Assembly (NCBI RefSeq): GCF_024124825.1
Contig: NZ_JAMXSS010000004.1
Location: 111,065 to 175,064 of the forward strand
Reading direction: 5' to 3'
Source of the DNA: Arthrobacter sp. H16F315
GTDB lineage: Bacteria; Actinomycetota; Actinomycetes; Actinomycetales; Micrococcaceae
DNA: 64,000 nucleotides
Shown here in pieces: positions 51,965-60,075 of the stretch (position 1 is the first letter of the stretch; every line of letters begins with the position of its first letter). A program made the position numbers and the translations under genes. The notes under the pieces were generated by a model. That model saw only the letters and a list, made by a program, of their open reading frames with translations, was not told where the DNA came from and ran no database searches.

Positions 51965-52423
51965 TTAGACCTTCCCTGCCTCTTGGCCCCTGGCCCGGAC
52001 CGCGCGCAGGCTCATGGCCACGACGGTCGCGACGGCCATCGCGCCAAAGCACACCAGCCCCGCCGTGAACAACGCCGGAGCGAACGCGGGAGCCTGGGTG
52101 GCAGCGTCCGCGGCAGCGATGACCGATCCCCAGTAGGCCGCTGTAGCAGCCAGCCAGAGCACTCCCGCGGCCGTGGCAATCCACGACCAGCGAGAGAACC
52201 AGGGTCCATTACCGCTGTAGGAAAGCGCAGCGGCAACCATGACGACACCAGCGATGGCCAGGAGCTGGCCGCCAAGGATATAGGGACCGGCGACAAGACC
52301 GACGGGAACGCAAAGTCCCCCGATCATGAACAGGCGTCGGGCACCAAGAGGCATCCTGCCCGACGGAACGACTGCGGCTGGTGCTGCCCCGGTTGCTCTC
52401 GGGGTGTCCTGTTCGGCTGTCAT
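51965..52423 (-). CDS. Four-helix membrane protein of copper cassette B, function unknown
   Basis: 152 residues from ATG 52423. Core MPLGARRLFMIGGLCVPVGL and WFSRWSW shared with 227-703; four helices and a short Arg tail. Convergent to copC in both cassettes, so kept together during duplication. Confidence 0.78.
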   Translation of the reverse strand: MTAEQDTPRATGAAPAAVVPSGRMPLGARRLFMIGGLCVPVGLVAGPYILGGQLLAIAGVVMVAAALSYSGNGPWFSRWSWIATAAGVLWLAATAAYWGSVIAAADAATQAPAFAPALFTAGLVCFGAMAVATVVAMSLRAVRARGQEAGKV

Positions 52424-52601
52424 GGCGTTCCCTGTTCCTCGTGCGAGCCTGTTCGGCCCGACCACGACGGTTACTTCGAGGTTCCTGGTATTCCGGGAGA
52501 TGTCTCGGGCCACCGCCGGCGGCCCCCAAAAACAGTACAGGATCCGATGGATTCAGCCATTACCTGCTCCCGCGATCAGGCTCGTTGTTAGTATCAGGAC
52601 C

Positions 52602-53291
52602 ATGCCGGTATCCGATCTGACTCCGTCGGCCCAGGACTATTTGAAATTCATCTGGTCGGCCACAGAGTGGTCAGGGGCCTCCGTCACTGTCGGCATGATG
52701 GCCGCACGCCTGGGGGTCAGCCCATCCACCGCTTCCGAGGGTATCCGGAAACTGTCCAGCCAGGGGCTCGTTTCACATACACGGTACGGCAGCATCGGAC
52801 TGACGGCGGCAGGCCGTGAGTACGCTGTGGCGATGGTACGCCGGCATCGGCTTCTGGAGACGTTTCTGGTCCAGGCCCTGGGTTATGCGTGGGACGAAGT
52901 CCACCAGGAGGCTGATGTCCTGGAACATGCGGTCTCCGACACCCTGATCAGCAGGATTGATGCGCTACTCGACCACCCGGTCCGTGACCCGCACGGAGAC
53001 CCCATCCCGGCTGCGGACGGGCAGTCGGACCGCCCAAATGCCATGCAGCTCACCGCAGTGGAGCCCGGTCAGACAGTCACAATTTCCCGGGTTTCCGACG
53101 CGGACCCGGCCCTGCTCCGCCACTTCTCCGACCTCGGTCTGACCCTTGATACAGAACTCACCGTCGTGGAGCGACGCCCTATCCCGGCCGCCACGATAGC
53201 CCGCGTGCACGGACAGGGCGAGAATATCGACCTCGGTTTGCCGGATTCAGATGCGATCTGGGTGGTCCCCGGCAGCCGTCTCCGGCGCTGA
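52602..53291 (+). CDS. mntR: DtxR/MntR-family metalloregulator with FeoA-like domain
   Basis: 229 residues from ATG 52602 (AGGACC before it). Winged helix with SVTVGMMAARLGVSPSTASE, dimerisation/metal helix RRHRLLETFLVQALGYAWDE and VHQEADVLEHAVSD (His/Glu ligands of DtxR proteins), and a C-terminal SH3-like FeoA domain (HFSDLGLTLDTELTVVERR). Its 3' end faces mntH, so it most likely controls Mn uptake; Fe sensing cannot be excluded. Confidence 0.87.
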   Translation: MPVSDLTPSAQDYLKFIWSATEWSGASVTVGMMAARLGVSPSTASEGIRKLSSQGLVSHTRYGSIGLTAAGREYAVAMVRRHRLLETFLVQALGYAWDEVHQEADVLEHAVSDTLISRIDALLDHPVRDPHGDPIPAADGQSDRPNAMQLTAVEPGQTVTISRVSDADPALLRHFSDLGLTLDTELTVVERRPIPAATIARVHGQGENIDLGLPDSDAIWVVPGSRLRR

Positions 53292-53305
53292 TGCGGCCGC
53301 TTCCA

Positions 53306-54562
53306 TCAGGACTGGCCGCTGATTGTCAGGACGATGAGCACGCAGTTGAGGCCAACGATGAGAGTAGCGCTGGTCCATCCGGCGATCTTCAGCGGGCGTG
53401 AATCGGTATGGATGCCCATGACGTCCCGTCTGCCGGTGAGCCGGATCAGCGGTATGAGGGCGAACGGAATGCCGAAGCTCAGCAAAACCTGGCTCAGGAC
53501 CAGGGCAAGCGTAGGTTCAATACCAGCCCCGAGAATAGCCAGGGCCGGGATCAGGGTGATGACGCGCCGGGTGAGAAGAGGAACCCGGACTTTGAGAAGT
53601 CCCCCCATGACGGTGGCGCCGGCATAGCAACCCACGGAGGTAGAGGCCAACCCTGATGCCAGCAGACCGATGGCGAAGGCGACGCCGATGACCGGTCCCA
53701 GCGCGGACGCGACGGCGGCGTGTGCGCCGGCGATGGTGTTTGTTCCCTCGATGCCCCGCAGGCTCGACGCGGCCAGCAGCAGCATGGCGATGTTGACGAC
53801 TCCGGCCAGCATCAGCGCACCCACAACATCAACGCGGGTGGCGCGGATCAGCCGCGTCCTGACAGCCGGATCTTTGGAAAAGCCGTGCCTGTCCCGCGCG
53901 AGGGCCGAGTGAAGATAAATGGCATGTGGCATCACGGTCGCCCCGAGCATGCTTGCGGCTAGCAGAACAGTGTCCGTGCCCTCAAAGCGCGGGACGAGAC
54001 CGGTCAACGCATGTCCGGCATCCGGTGGATTGACGAAGAGCCCCGAGACAAATCCGATCGCGATGACGGCCAGCAGCATCATGATGGCGTACTCGAAGGA
54101 CTTCTGGCTCCGGTGCGATTGGAGTGCGAGCAACAGCATGGATGACAGCCCAATGATGAAACCGCCGGCCAACAGGGGCAGGCCGAATAGCAGATTCAGT
54201 GCCACCGCACCGCCAATGACTTCAGCCATGTCTGTGGCGCCCGCAACAATCTCGGCCTGGGCCCAGTACAGGCGCCTGCGGCGGGTACCGAGGCGCTTGC
54301 CGAGAATTTCCGGCAGGCTGTGGCCGGTGGCCAGGCCAAGCTTGGCCGACTGGTACTGGACAAGGACGGCCATGGCATTCGCGACCACGAGCACCCAGAC
54401 AAGCAGGTATCCGAAGTTCGCACCCGCCGTCAGGTTCGCAGCGACGTTTCCAGGATCCACGTAGGCGATGGAAGCGACAAACGCCGGCCCCATCAGCAGT
54501 AACCGCGACCGCCACGGGCGAGTGATCGCCCGGCGTTCCGGGAGGGTGGAAGTGGCCATCAT
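53306..54562 (-). CDS. mntH: NRAMP-family Mn(II)/Fe(II) importer
   Basis: 418 residues, 11 helices. Signature motifs DPGNVAANLTAG (helix 1) and MLGATVMPHAIYLHSA (helix 6, with the MPH ligands). ATG 54562 or 54559. Proton-coupled import of Mn2+. A palindrome 48 bases upstream is a candidate MntR site. Convergent with mntR. Confidence 0.92.
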   Translation of the reverse strand: MMATSTLPERRAITRPWRSRLLLMGPAFVASIAYVDPGNVAANLTAGANFGYLLVWVLVVANAMAVLVQYQSAKLGLATGHSLPEILGKRLGTRRRRLYWAQAEIVAGATDMAEVIGGAVALNLLFGLPLLAGGFIIGLSSMLLLALQSHRSQKSFEYAIMMLLAVIAIGFVSGLFVNPPDAGHALTGLVPRFEGTDTVLLAASMLGATVMPHAIYLHSALARDRHGFSKDPAVRTRLIRATRVDVVGALMLAGVVNIAMLLLAASSLRGIEGTNTIAGAHAAVASALGPVIGVAFAIGLLASGLASTSVGCYAGATVMGGLLKVRVPLLTRRVITLIPALAILGAGIEPTLALVLSQVLLSFGIPFALIPLIRLTGRRDVMGIHTDSRPLKIAGWTSATLIVGLNCVLIVLTISGQS

Positions 54563-54609
54563 GCATCCTCGCCATCGGGGGTTTCTGACAAGACGAGAAT
54601 AGCGTTAAA

Positions 54610-54623
54610 TTAGGCATGCCGAA
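54610..54623. promoter_or_regulatory. Candidate MntR/DtxR-type operator before mntH
   Basis: TTAGGCATGCCGAA is palindromic except for one base pair, 48 bases upstream of the mntH start. Its TTAGGC...GCCTAA shape recalls DtxR-family boxes. Confidence 0.45.
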
Positions 54624-54803
54624 AAGTACGATTTCGCCTCGACGAACCCGGACCAGAGCCCGGGCTTTAGGCTTCGACCCTTTCCCGGGGCCAGAGCACA
54701 GCTCCTAACCCGCGGCGCCTCGCGCGCGGCCCTTGCCATCCCCGCGGCCGTTCGGGATGATGCCTAGGCGCGGTGCTTTAGTGCCTAAGCCGAAGGGGCG
54801 CCG

Positions 54804-55523
54804 ATGCTGCAGGCATTTGGCTGGGGTCTGATTGCCGGGTCCTCGTACTTCCTGGGTGGACTGATCGCCCTGCGGTGGCGCGTTGGCAACAGCGTCCTGC
54901 TCGGCATCCTTACCGGGCTCGGTGCCGGCGCCCTGCTCTCGGCCGTCGCCTACAAGCTCGTCGCCGAGGCCGGGCGGCTGGCCGGCGGAAGCGGTTATGT
55001 CGGGGTGGGACTGATCGGCGGGGCCTTGGCGACGGCGTGGGTTGTGACGGGTGCCGTGCGCGGCCGGCGGCTGTCCGAACCTCCCGTCCACGAGCCCAGG
55101 TTCCTTGTGATCGGGCTGTCCGTGGTCGCCGAAGCGGTTGTTATCACCGGGGCGCTACTCAGCGGCTACGGCATCAGTGCCGCGGTGCTTGCCGCTGTCT
55201 TCCTCTGCGGGGTGCCCGAGGCCATGGCCGACACCGGACCGCTGCGCAAGTCAGGCATGACCACCCGCCACGTCATGTCCGCCTGGCTGGCCATGACGTT
55301 CTTGTGCGCCGCGTCGGTGGCCGTCTTCATGGTGCTGCTGCGGGCAGCCCCGCCCGAGGTGGTGGCCTTCGCGCTGGCCTTCGCCGGCGGCGGCATCCTG
55401 ACGAACGTAACGACCCGCATGGTGCCGGAGGGGCTCCGGGACGCCGGCGCCGCCACCGGCATCGCGATCGCCACCGGCTTCGGCCTCTCGTTCGCCCTTG
55501 TGGAGATCCTCGGCGGGCACTGA
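54804..55523 (+). CDS. ZIP-family metal permease
   Basis: 239 residues, seven or eight helices. Typical ZIP features: LLGILTGLGAGALLSAVAYK, the membrane-embedded LVIGLSVVAEAVVITGALL and TTRMVPEGLRDAG. Divergent from mntH. Together with mntR and mntH it forms a metal-uptake group. Different subtype from the broken ZIP at 11591. Confidence 0.85.
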   Translation: MLQAFGWGLIAGSSYFLGGLIALRWRVGNSVLLGILTGLGAGALLSAVAYKLVAEAGRLAGGSGYVGVGLIGGALATAWVVTGAVRGRRLSEPPVHEPRFLVIGLSVVAEAVVITGALLSGYGISAAVLAAVFLCGVPEAMADTGPLRKSGMTTRHVMSAWLAMTFLCAASVAVFMVLLRAAPPEVVAFALAFAGGGILTNVTTRMVPEGLRDAGAATGIAIATGFGLSFALVEILGGH

Positions 55524-55529
55524 GGCCGC

Positions 55530-55554
55530 TGTCAGTTTCAGAAGTCGTCTGCAC
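55530..55554. mobile_element. Tn402/Tn5053-like terminal repeat, site 2
   Basis: TGTCAGTTTCAGAAGTCGTC followed by TGCAC matches the Tn402/class 1 integron terminal repeat at about 22 of 25 positions, seven bases after the ZIP stop. Same orientation as 47232, so the pair are direct, not inverted, repeats 8.3 kb apart. Similarity to site 1 extends about 25 bases further inward. Confidence 0.65.
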
Positions 55555-55697
55555 CGGCTTGTGGTTTTGGGCTCCGCGCGGGACCTGTACCGGTCGTGCA
55601 GGGGCTGGTACTAGCCCTACCCCGGCCGGTGTCCCTGGCGTTTGCTGCGCCGATAAGGGTCGGGCTCTCTTCGGGGCAGCACTGGACCCGGTGCGCG

Positions 55698-55928
55698 TCA
55701 GTCGTGGGCGGGTTCGCCGGTGACTTTATGGGCGGCGTGGTTCAGGCCTTCCATGACCAGACGCGTCAGGTGCCCGTCCGCGAGGCTGTAGATGACGTGG
55801 CGGCTGTGCTTCTGGGTGGTAACGAGGCCGCTGAAGCGTAGCTTGGCCAGGTGCTGACTGACCGAGGTGCGCGAGGCACCGGTCCGCTCCACCAGGGTAC
55901 CGACGTCGGAGGGCGCGTGGGTCGCCAT
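55698..55928 (-). pseudogene. Truncated ArsR regulator (paralogue of 17986)
   Basis: 76 codons. From PSDVGTLVERTGASRTSVSQ to the end it matches the 17986-18345 protein closely, including DGHLTRLVMEGLNHAAH, but the first 45 or so residues are missing. The homology stops at about 55905, where the sequence changes to the SHOCT gene region, a recombination or deletion joint. Confidence 0.8.
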
Positions 55929-55937
55929 GGCCGGGAG

Positions 55938-56132
55938 ATGCTAATTTTCTGGGGCGGGGTGGTCACCGTCGTTGTGCTCCTGCTCCGGCGTCCCCACCCA
56001 GGTGAGGGACCGGCCGCGCAGCGGCCGCCCCATCACGACGCCGAGCGTATTCTCAATGAGCGCTTCGCCCGCGGGGAAATCGATGAGCAGGAGTTCACTG
56101 CCAGGCGCGCGGCGCTCAGGCGCCAAGATTGA
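55938..56132 (+). CDS. Small SHOCT-domain membrane protein
   Basis: 64 residues: one helix (MLIFWGGVVTVVVLLLRR) and a C-terminal SHOCT motif, AERILNERFARGEIDEQEFT. The stop overlaps the next start (TTGA). SHOCT proteins are short oligomerisation modules often beside copper-related membrane proteins. Confidence 0.75.
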   Translation: MLIFWGGVVTVVVLLLRRPHPGEGPAAQRPPHHDAERILNERFARGEIDEQEFTARRAALRRQD

Positions 56133-56675
56133 ACTCATTGAGCCGCCGCTGGCAGGTCATCCTCGGGATCGCATCCGTGATTCTTCTGACCGCGCTGTCC
56201 CTCGTGGCGGTCGGCGTCGTGGGCAGTGTTGTGAATCCTGGAGGCACAGGTTTTTTCTGTCCCGGACCCGCTGCGTGGCACCGAATCTTCCCGGGCCGGT
56301 CGTCGGCGTTTCACTGACCAACATGGGCGGACCCATGATGCGCCGGCCCAACGGCATGATGGGCGGCGCCATGCGAATGACAGCGGACCGGAGCACGGTG
56401 GCGCACGGCACGGTGTCCTTCCTGGTCACCAACGCGGACACCATCAGTCATGAACTCGTCATTCTTCCCCTTCCCGAGAACCAGATCCCCGGCACCCGCC
56501 AGATCGGCGGGGACGCCAAAATCGATGAGGCCGGCAGCCTCGGGGAGGCGTCCAATACCTGCCCGGTGCGTCAGGCTGGGTAACCCTCACGCTGCCGCCA
56601 GGGCGCTATGAACTGGTCTGCAACCTCCCCGGCCACTACGCGGCCGGGATGTATTCCCAGCTCAAGGTCAGCTAG
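56129..56675 (+). pseudogene. Cupredoxin-domain protein, doubly frameshifted
   Basis: The first frame from TTG 56129 gives a membrane helix (VILGIASVILLTALSLVAVG). It shifts at a T6 run (56251-56256) to the frame with CVAPNLPGPVVGVSLTNMGG, MRMTADRSTVAHGTVSFLVT and SHELVILPLPENQ. That frame ends after EASNTC, and a third carries SGWVTLTLPPGRYELVCNLP and GHYAAGMYSQLKV to the stop. His of SHELV and Cys/His of CNLPGHY are blue-copper ligands. As read, the gene cannot make an intact protein. Confidence 0.75.
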
Positions 56676-56713
56676 CCCCGAAATCATTTCTGGCCCGGTA
56701 ACCTCACCCAGCC

Positions 56714-57326
56714 TTATGGGGAAATGAGCTTTGCGCCGTCGGGTCTCAGTTCCCCGGCCGGTGAGACGTGCCGGTACAGGGTCTGACGGGTGACGCCGAG
56801 CTCTGTACACAGGTCGCTGACCTTGGTACCGGGTTTGCCCATGGAGGCCATGGCGAGGCGGAGTTTCGCGGGGGGTCATTTTGTAGGGGCGTCCGCCGTT
56901 CCGGCCGCGGGCCCGTGCGGAGGCCAGTCCGGCGATGGTGCGTTCGGAAATTAGTTCACGTTCAAACTCGGCCAGGGCGGCGAAAATCCCGAAGACGAGC
57001 TTCCCGGAGGCGGTAGTGGTGTCGATGGCTGCGCCCTGCCCGGTCAGGACCTTGAACCCGATGCCGCGCTCGGTCAGGTCATGGACGATGTTGACCAGGT
57101 GGCGCAGGTCCCGGCCCAGCCGGTCCAGTTTCCAGACGACCAGGGTGTCTTCGTGGCGCAGGGCTTTGAGGCAGGCGGCCAGCTGGGGCCGGTCATCTTT
57201 TTTCCCGGACGCCCTGTCTTCGTAGAGGGAGTCCGCGCCGATGCCGACGGCCAGGAGTGCGTCGCGCTGCAGGTCCGTGGTCTGAGAGCCGTCGGCCTTC
57301 GAGACGCGCATGTATCCGACGAGCAC
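56714..57326 (-). pseudogene. Serine recombinase, frameshifted near C-terminus
   Basis: Catalytic domain intact (MLVGYMRVSKADGSQTTDLQ, VVWKLDRLGRDLRHLVNIVH, FAALAEFERELISERTIAGL). After GGRPYKMTP a G6 run (56870-56875, plus strand) has one base too many. Removing it restores KLRLAMASMGKPGTKVSDLC, ELGVTRQTLYRHV and a stop at 56714. As read, the DNA-binding helix is lost and the frame runs to 56571. Upstream 57335-57375 has AACGTT-like inverted repeats (res-like). Confidence 0.8.
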
Positions 57327-57464
57327 AGCAGTTCTCCTCTGTCATTTATACGTTCGTTTGTGAGAACGACAGCGGTGGGCGCGCGGGTGGACGGTGTCGC
57401 GTTGGGGAACCTTCAAACGCGATGCTGGTTGGCGCGGTCGTAGCGGGCGTGCAGAAACCGTCTG

Positions 57465-58301
57465 CTACATCCCCATGTCGCCCATGGCCACGGGCGACAA
57501 GGCAACACCGAGCGCAATGACAGCCAGCGCCACCGCAACTGAGCGGTTGGCGAGTCGTTTCCATGGGAGCATCTTTTCGCCGGCGATGAACGCCCCAACC
57601 AACGCCATCCAGCCTGTGCTCATCACACCGAGCGCAAACAGCGCCACCATCAGCGCCCAGCAGCATGCGACGCACCACACGCCGTGCTCAACTCCCATGC
57701 GCAGCGCGCCACGGTATCCGGAGCGCATGCGGCGCAGGATGAAGTCCATGGGCGTACGGCATTTCATCAGGCTGACGTTCTTGGCGGGAGTCAGCTGATA
57801 GGCCGCGGCCACCACAATCACCCCGGCCGCCAGGTACCGCCCGCCTTGATCCGAGCCGAAGATTCCAGGAACCAGCGACGCGACAAAGGCGTAGAGGAAA
57901 TAGGCCACCACACCGAAGACCGTCCATGTGATCAGGTACCCGGCCACGAACACGGCAGTAGACCCCGCCGGCGCATAACGCCCCATTTTGCGTCGGTGGC
58001 TTTGGATCCTGGCATAGGCGACAACCATTGGTGCCACGGAAGGGAACATCATGGCCATTAGCATGACAACCCACGTCGCGACGAAGAATCCAAGCGGTCC
58101 CGGGTCCGTCCAGCGGCCCATGTCCATCCCGCTCAGATGCGTGGAGGTGAAGATCCAACTCGCCGCGGCGAGTACGAGCAGGACCGCGATCAGGCCCGCC
58201 CCCTGCGGATCCACCCGGGAGGCGGCTGTAGGTGAAACGGAAGCGGCGGGAGAGGCACTCGACGCCGGGCCGCCTCTGGTGAACAGCTTCAAATGAAGCA
58301 T
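57465..58301 (-). CDS. DUF2182 integral membrane protein
   Basis: About 278 residues from ATG 58301. Seven or so helices, with family features HLSGMDMGRW, VVMLMAMMFPSVAPMV, KCRTPMDFILRRMRSGYRGA and GVEHGVWCVACCWALM. The conserved His, Met and Cys suggest metal binding. Next to a DUF1326 gene, its usual partner, with a 13-base gap. Confidence 0.88.
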   Translation of the reverse strand: MLHLKLFTRGGPASSASPAASVSPTAASRVDPQGAGLIAVLLVLAAASWIFTSTHLSGMDMGRWTDPGPLGFFVATWVVMLMAMMFPSVAPMVVAYARIQSHRRKMGRYAPAGSTAVFVAGYLITWTVFGVVAYFLYAFVASLVPGIFGSDQGGRYLAAGVIVVAAAYQLTPAKNVSLMKCRTPMDFILRRMRSGYRGALRMGVEHGVWCVACCWALMVALFALGVMSTGWMALVGAFIAGEKMLPWKRLANRSVAVALAVIALGVALSPVAMGDMGM

Positions 58302-58314
58302 CAGTGGGCCGCGC

Positions 58315-58932
58315 TCATGCCCTGCCCTTGGGCGCGTTCTCGGCCATCTCGCTTGCGAAGGTGAAGTCCGCACTCTCACCGTAGACGCCGTCGAAATCAA
58401 GGCCAAAGAGGTCTGAGTGTGCTGACGCTTTGCCGATCAGGAATTCCGGGGCGAAGCCGAACATCGCGTTTCTGATGGTGGTAACGCCGCCGTCAGGTCC
58501 AGGCAGCGGCTCGAACGTGAAGTTCAGGCGCCCCGGTACTGAGGCGGATGGGGTGTACCCATCAGAGAAAGTGACACTCGCTCGCTCCACGCCCAGCCAT
58601 TCCCCATACAACGCCGCAAGATCCCCGAACGGTCCGCCGGCCTCGCCGTGAAGGATGGATTCCAAGGCGCTGGCCTGTGCGTCCGACGCGCCGTCGTCGA
58701 CCACCACTCCCACTTTCCAGCCACCGGCCGTGAGATTCGACGGGAACCAGTTGCAGAACACGAAGTTGATGCCGGACAGCTCGATGTCATCGAGTTTTCC
58801 ACTCTCAATATGGAAGACATTCACGCCGCGACACTCGCCATTCGGCCCGGTGGGCACGCCGTCGACCGGGCAGGGACAAATCAACTGGCAGTTGCAGTTG
58901 CCAACATACTTACCGGACATTTCCCACGACAT
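58315..58932 (-). CDS. DUF1326 protein, Cys-rich
   Basis: 205 residues. The N-terminus GNCNCQLICPCPVDG is the DUF1326 cysteine motif; a further Cys pair lies in GECRGVNVF and FVFCNWFP. The rest is a beta-rich domain. Always found with DUF2182. A role in metal transfer is inferred from the cysteines and context. Confidence 0.88.
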   Translation of the reverse strand: MSWEMSGKYVGNCNCQLICPCPVDGVPTGPNGECRGVNVFHIESGKLDDIELSGINFVFCNWFPSNLTAGGWKVGVVVDDGASDAQASALESILHGEAGGPFGDLAALYGEWLGVERASVTFSDGYTPSASVPGRLNFTFEPLPGPDGGVTTIRNAMFGFAPEFLIGKASAHSDLFGLDFDGVYGESADFTFASEMAENAPKGRA

Positions 58933-59215
58933 GAGGACTCCTTGCAGGCGCCCCAGCCAAGCAGCGGCCCAGAGTCAGCGCCGGAGAATACCTAGAAACA
59001 GGGCAATGTGCCCCGTTAAGGCAGAGAATATTCCGGCGGAATCTGCGAGTCAATATGTCGTGAAAAACGTGAGGCGCAAGGCCGACTACGAAACCCACCA
59101 ACGCGACCACGGAGTTCCAAAGGGACTGCGGGCGACCACGCCAAGTCCGCTGGTCCGTCAGATTGGCGTCCAGACCGGACCGCGGGACCTCGGGCTCATG
59201 ACCAAGTGGGAATGA

Positions 59216-59372
59216 TCACCGTCGGGCAGGGCGGCCCCGGGTCCCCCCGGTCTGCCACCCGGGAGCTGCATCGTCCAAAAGCTTGAGTTTCACGGGGTCG
59301 AGGTTGCCACGGCGGCGGGTGTACCGCTAGGTGGGGAGCCACACGCCGAGGGTGTGTTCCGCCTGAGCCGTC
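59216..59372 (-). pseudogene. Relic of a helicase-associated (HA) domain
   Basis: One minus frame reads LGVWLPT, stop, RYTRRRGNLDPVKLKLLDDA and PGWQTGGTRGRPARR, then stop at 59216. This is the end of a helicase-associated repeat domain common on actinobacterial plasmids. The internal TAG and lack of any upstream domain show decay. The surrounding 58933-59215 has no gene I can support. Confidence 0.5.
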
Positions 59373-59482
59373 GCGGCGGCGGGCTGGCCCGGTGGCTGAC
59401 GGCGTGGACCGCGGGCGGATGTTCACCCGGCCGGTGCCCAAAACCTGGCGCCGTCTCCGGCTGCGCCGGATACGGTAAGTCC

Positions 59483-59923
59483 TTGCAATCCGTCGAGGCC
59501 GGGGCAGTGATCAACGCCCGAAGCTCGATAGTCTGGGACATCATCACCGATGCCAGGAACTACACGGTCTGGGATTCCGGCATCACGCACATCACGGGCG
59601 AGCTGCGAAACGGCGGCACGATCAGAATCCGGACCCGCGCCGGCGGGAACCGCATGGTTCGGGTGCGCGTGCAGCAGATGCCCGGCGAGGTGATGACCTG
59701 GACCGGGGGCCTGCCCCTGGGCCTGTTTACCGGTGTGTGCACTTTCATCCTTGAATTCCAGGGCGGCATGACGCACCTGCGCGTGAAAGTAGAGTTCACG
59801 GGCCCGCTGCGGGGGCTGCTCTGGACGGCCGGCACCGAGACGCAGCAGGCTCTCACCGACTACGTGAACGCCGTCAAGAAACGCGCCGAAATCCTCGGCC
59901 GACACACGCACCCCGCGGGGTGA
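59483..59923 (+). CDS. SRPBCC (START-like) domain protein
   Basis: About 146 residues from TTG 59483; the frame is open to 59354 but that part is Arg/Gly-rich. VEAGAVINARSSIVWDIITD, LRNGGTIRIRTRAGG and HLRVKVEFTGPLRGLLW are typical of the polyketide-cyclase/SRPBCC lipid-binding fold. Ligand unknown. The start is uncertain. Confidence 0.7.
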   Translation: MQSVEAGAVINARSSIVWDIITDARNYTVWDSGITHITGELRNGGTIRIRTRAGGNRMVRVRVQQMPGEVMTWTGGLPLGLFTGVCTFILEFQGGMTHLRVKVEFTGPLRGLLWTAGTETQQALTDYVNAVKKRAEILGRHTHPAG

Positions 59924-60025
59924 TGAGTGGGGCCAGATTCAGCGGCCGGCCTAGCAGGGCGCGGGATCTCTCTTGTTCTGGCCACGTGGTCTACCTATTT
60001 CTGGTTTCATAAAAAAATATCCCCC

Positions 60026-60047
60026 GGTATAAAAATATCCTTATACC
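60026..60047. promoter_or_regulatory. A+T-rich inverted repeat before the AAA ATPase
   Basis: GGTATAA, eight bases, TTATACC: perfect 7-bp arms in an unusually A+T-rich stretch (60006-60067). TATAGA at 60062-60067 is a -10 candidate directly before GTG 60076. The repeat could be an operator, or Lsr2 could act on the stretch. Confidence 0.5.
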
Positions 60048-60075
60048 TACTCATATTCTTCTATAGACTGCTGCT

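Noticed and set aside
57335-57440. Transposon terminal repeat right of the second recombinase
   Set aside because: GTCATTTATACG and nearby inverted bases look more like a recombinase crossover site; they do not match the Tn402-like ends at 47232 and 55530.
58655-59215. Plus-strand frame overlapping the DUF1326 gene
   Set aside because: It is antisense to a well-supported gene for most of its length, and its short unique tail has no recognisable domain.
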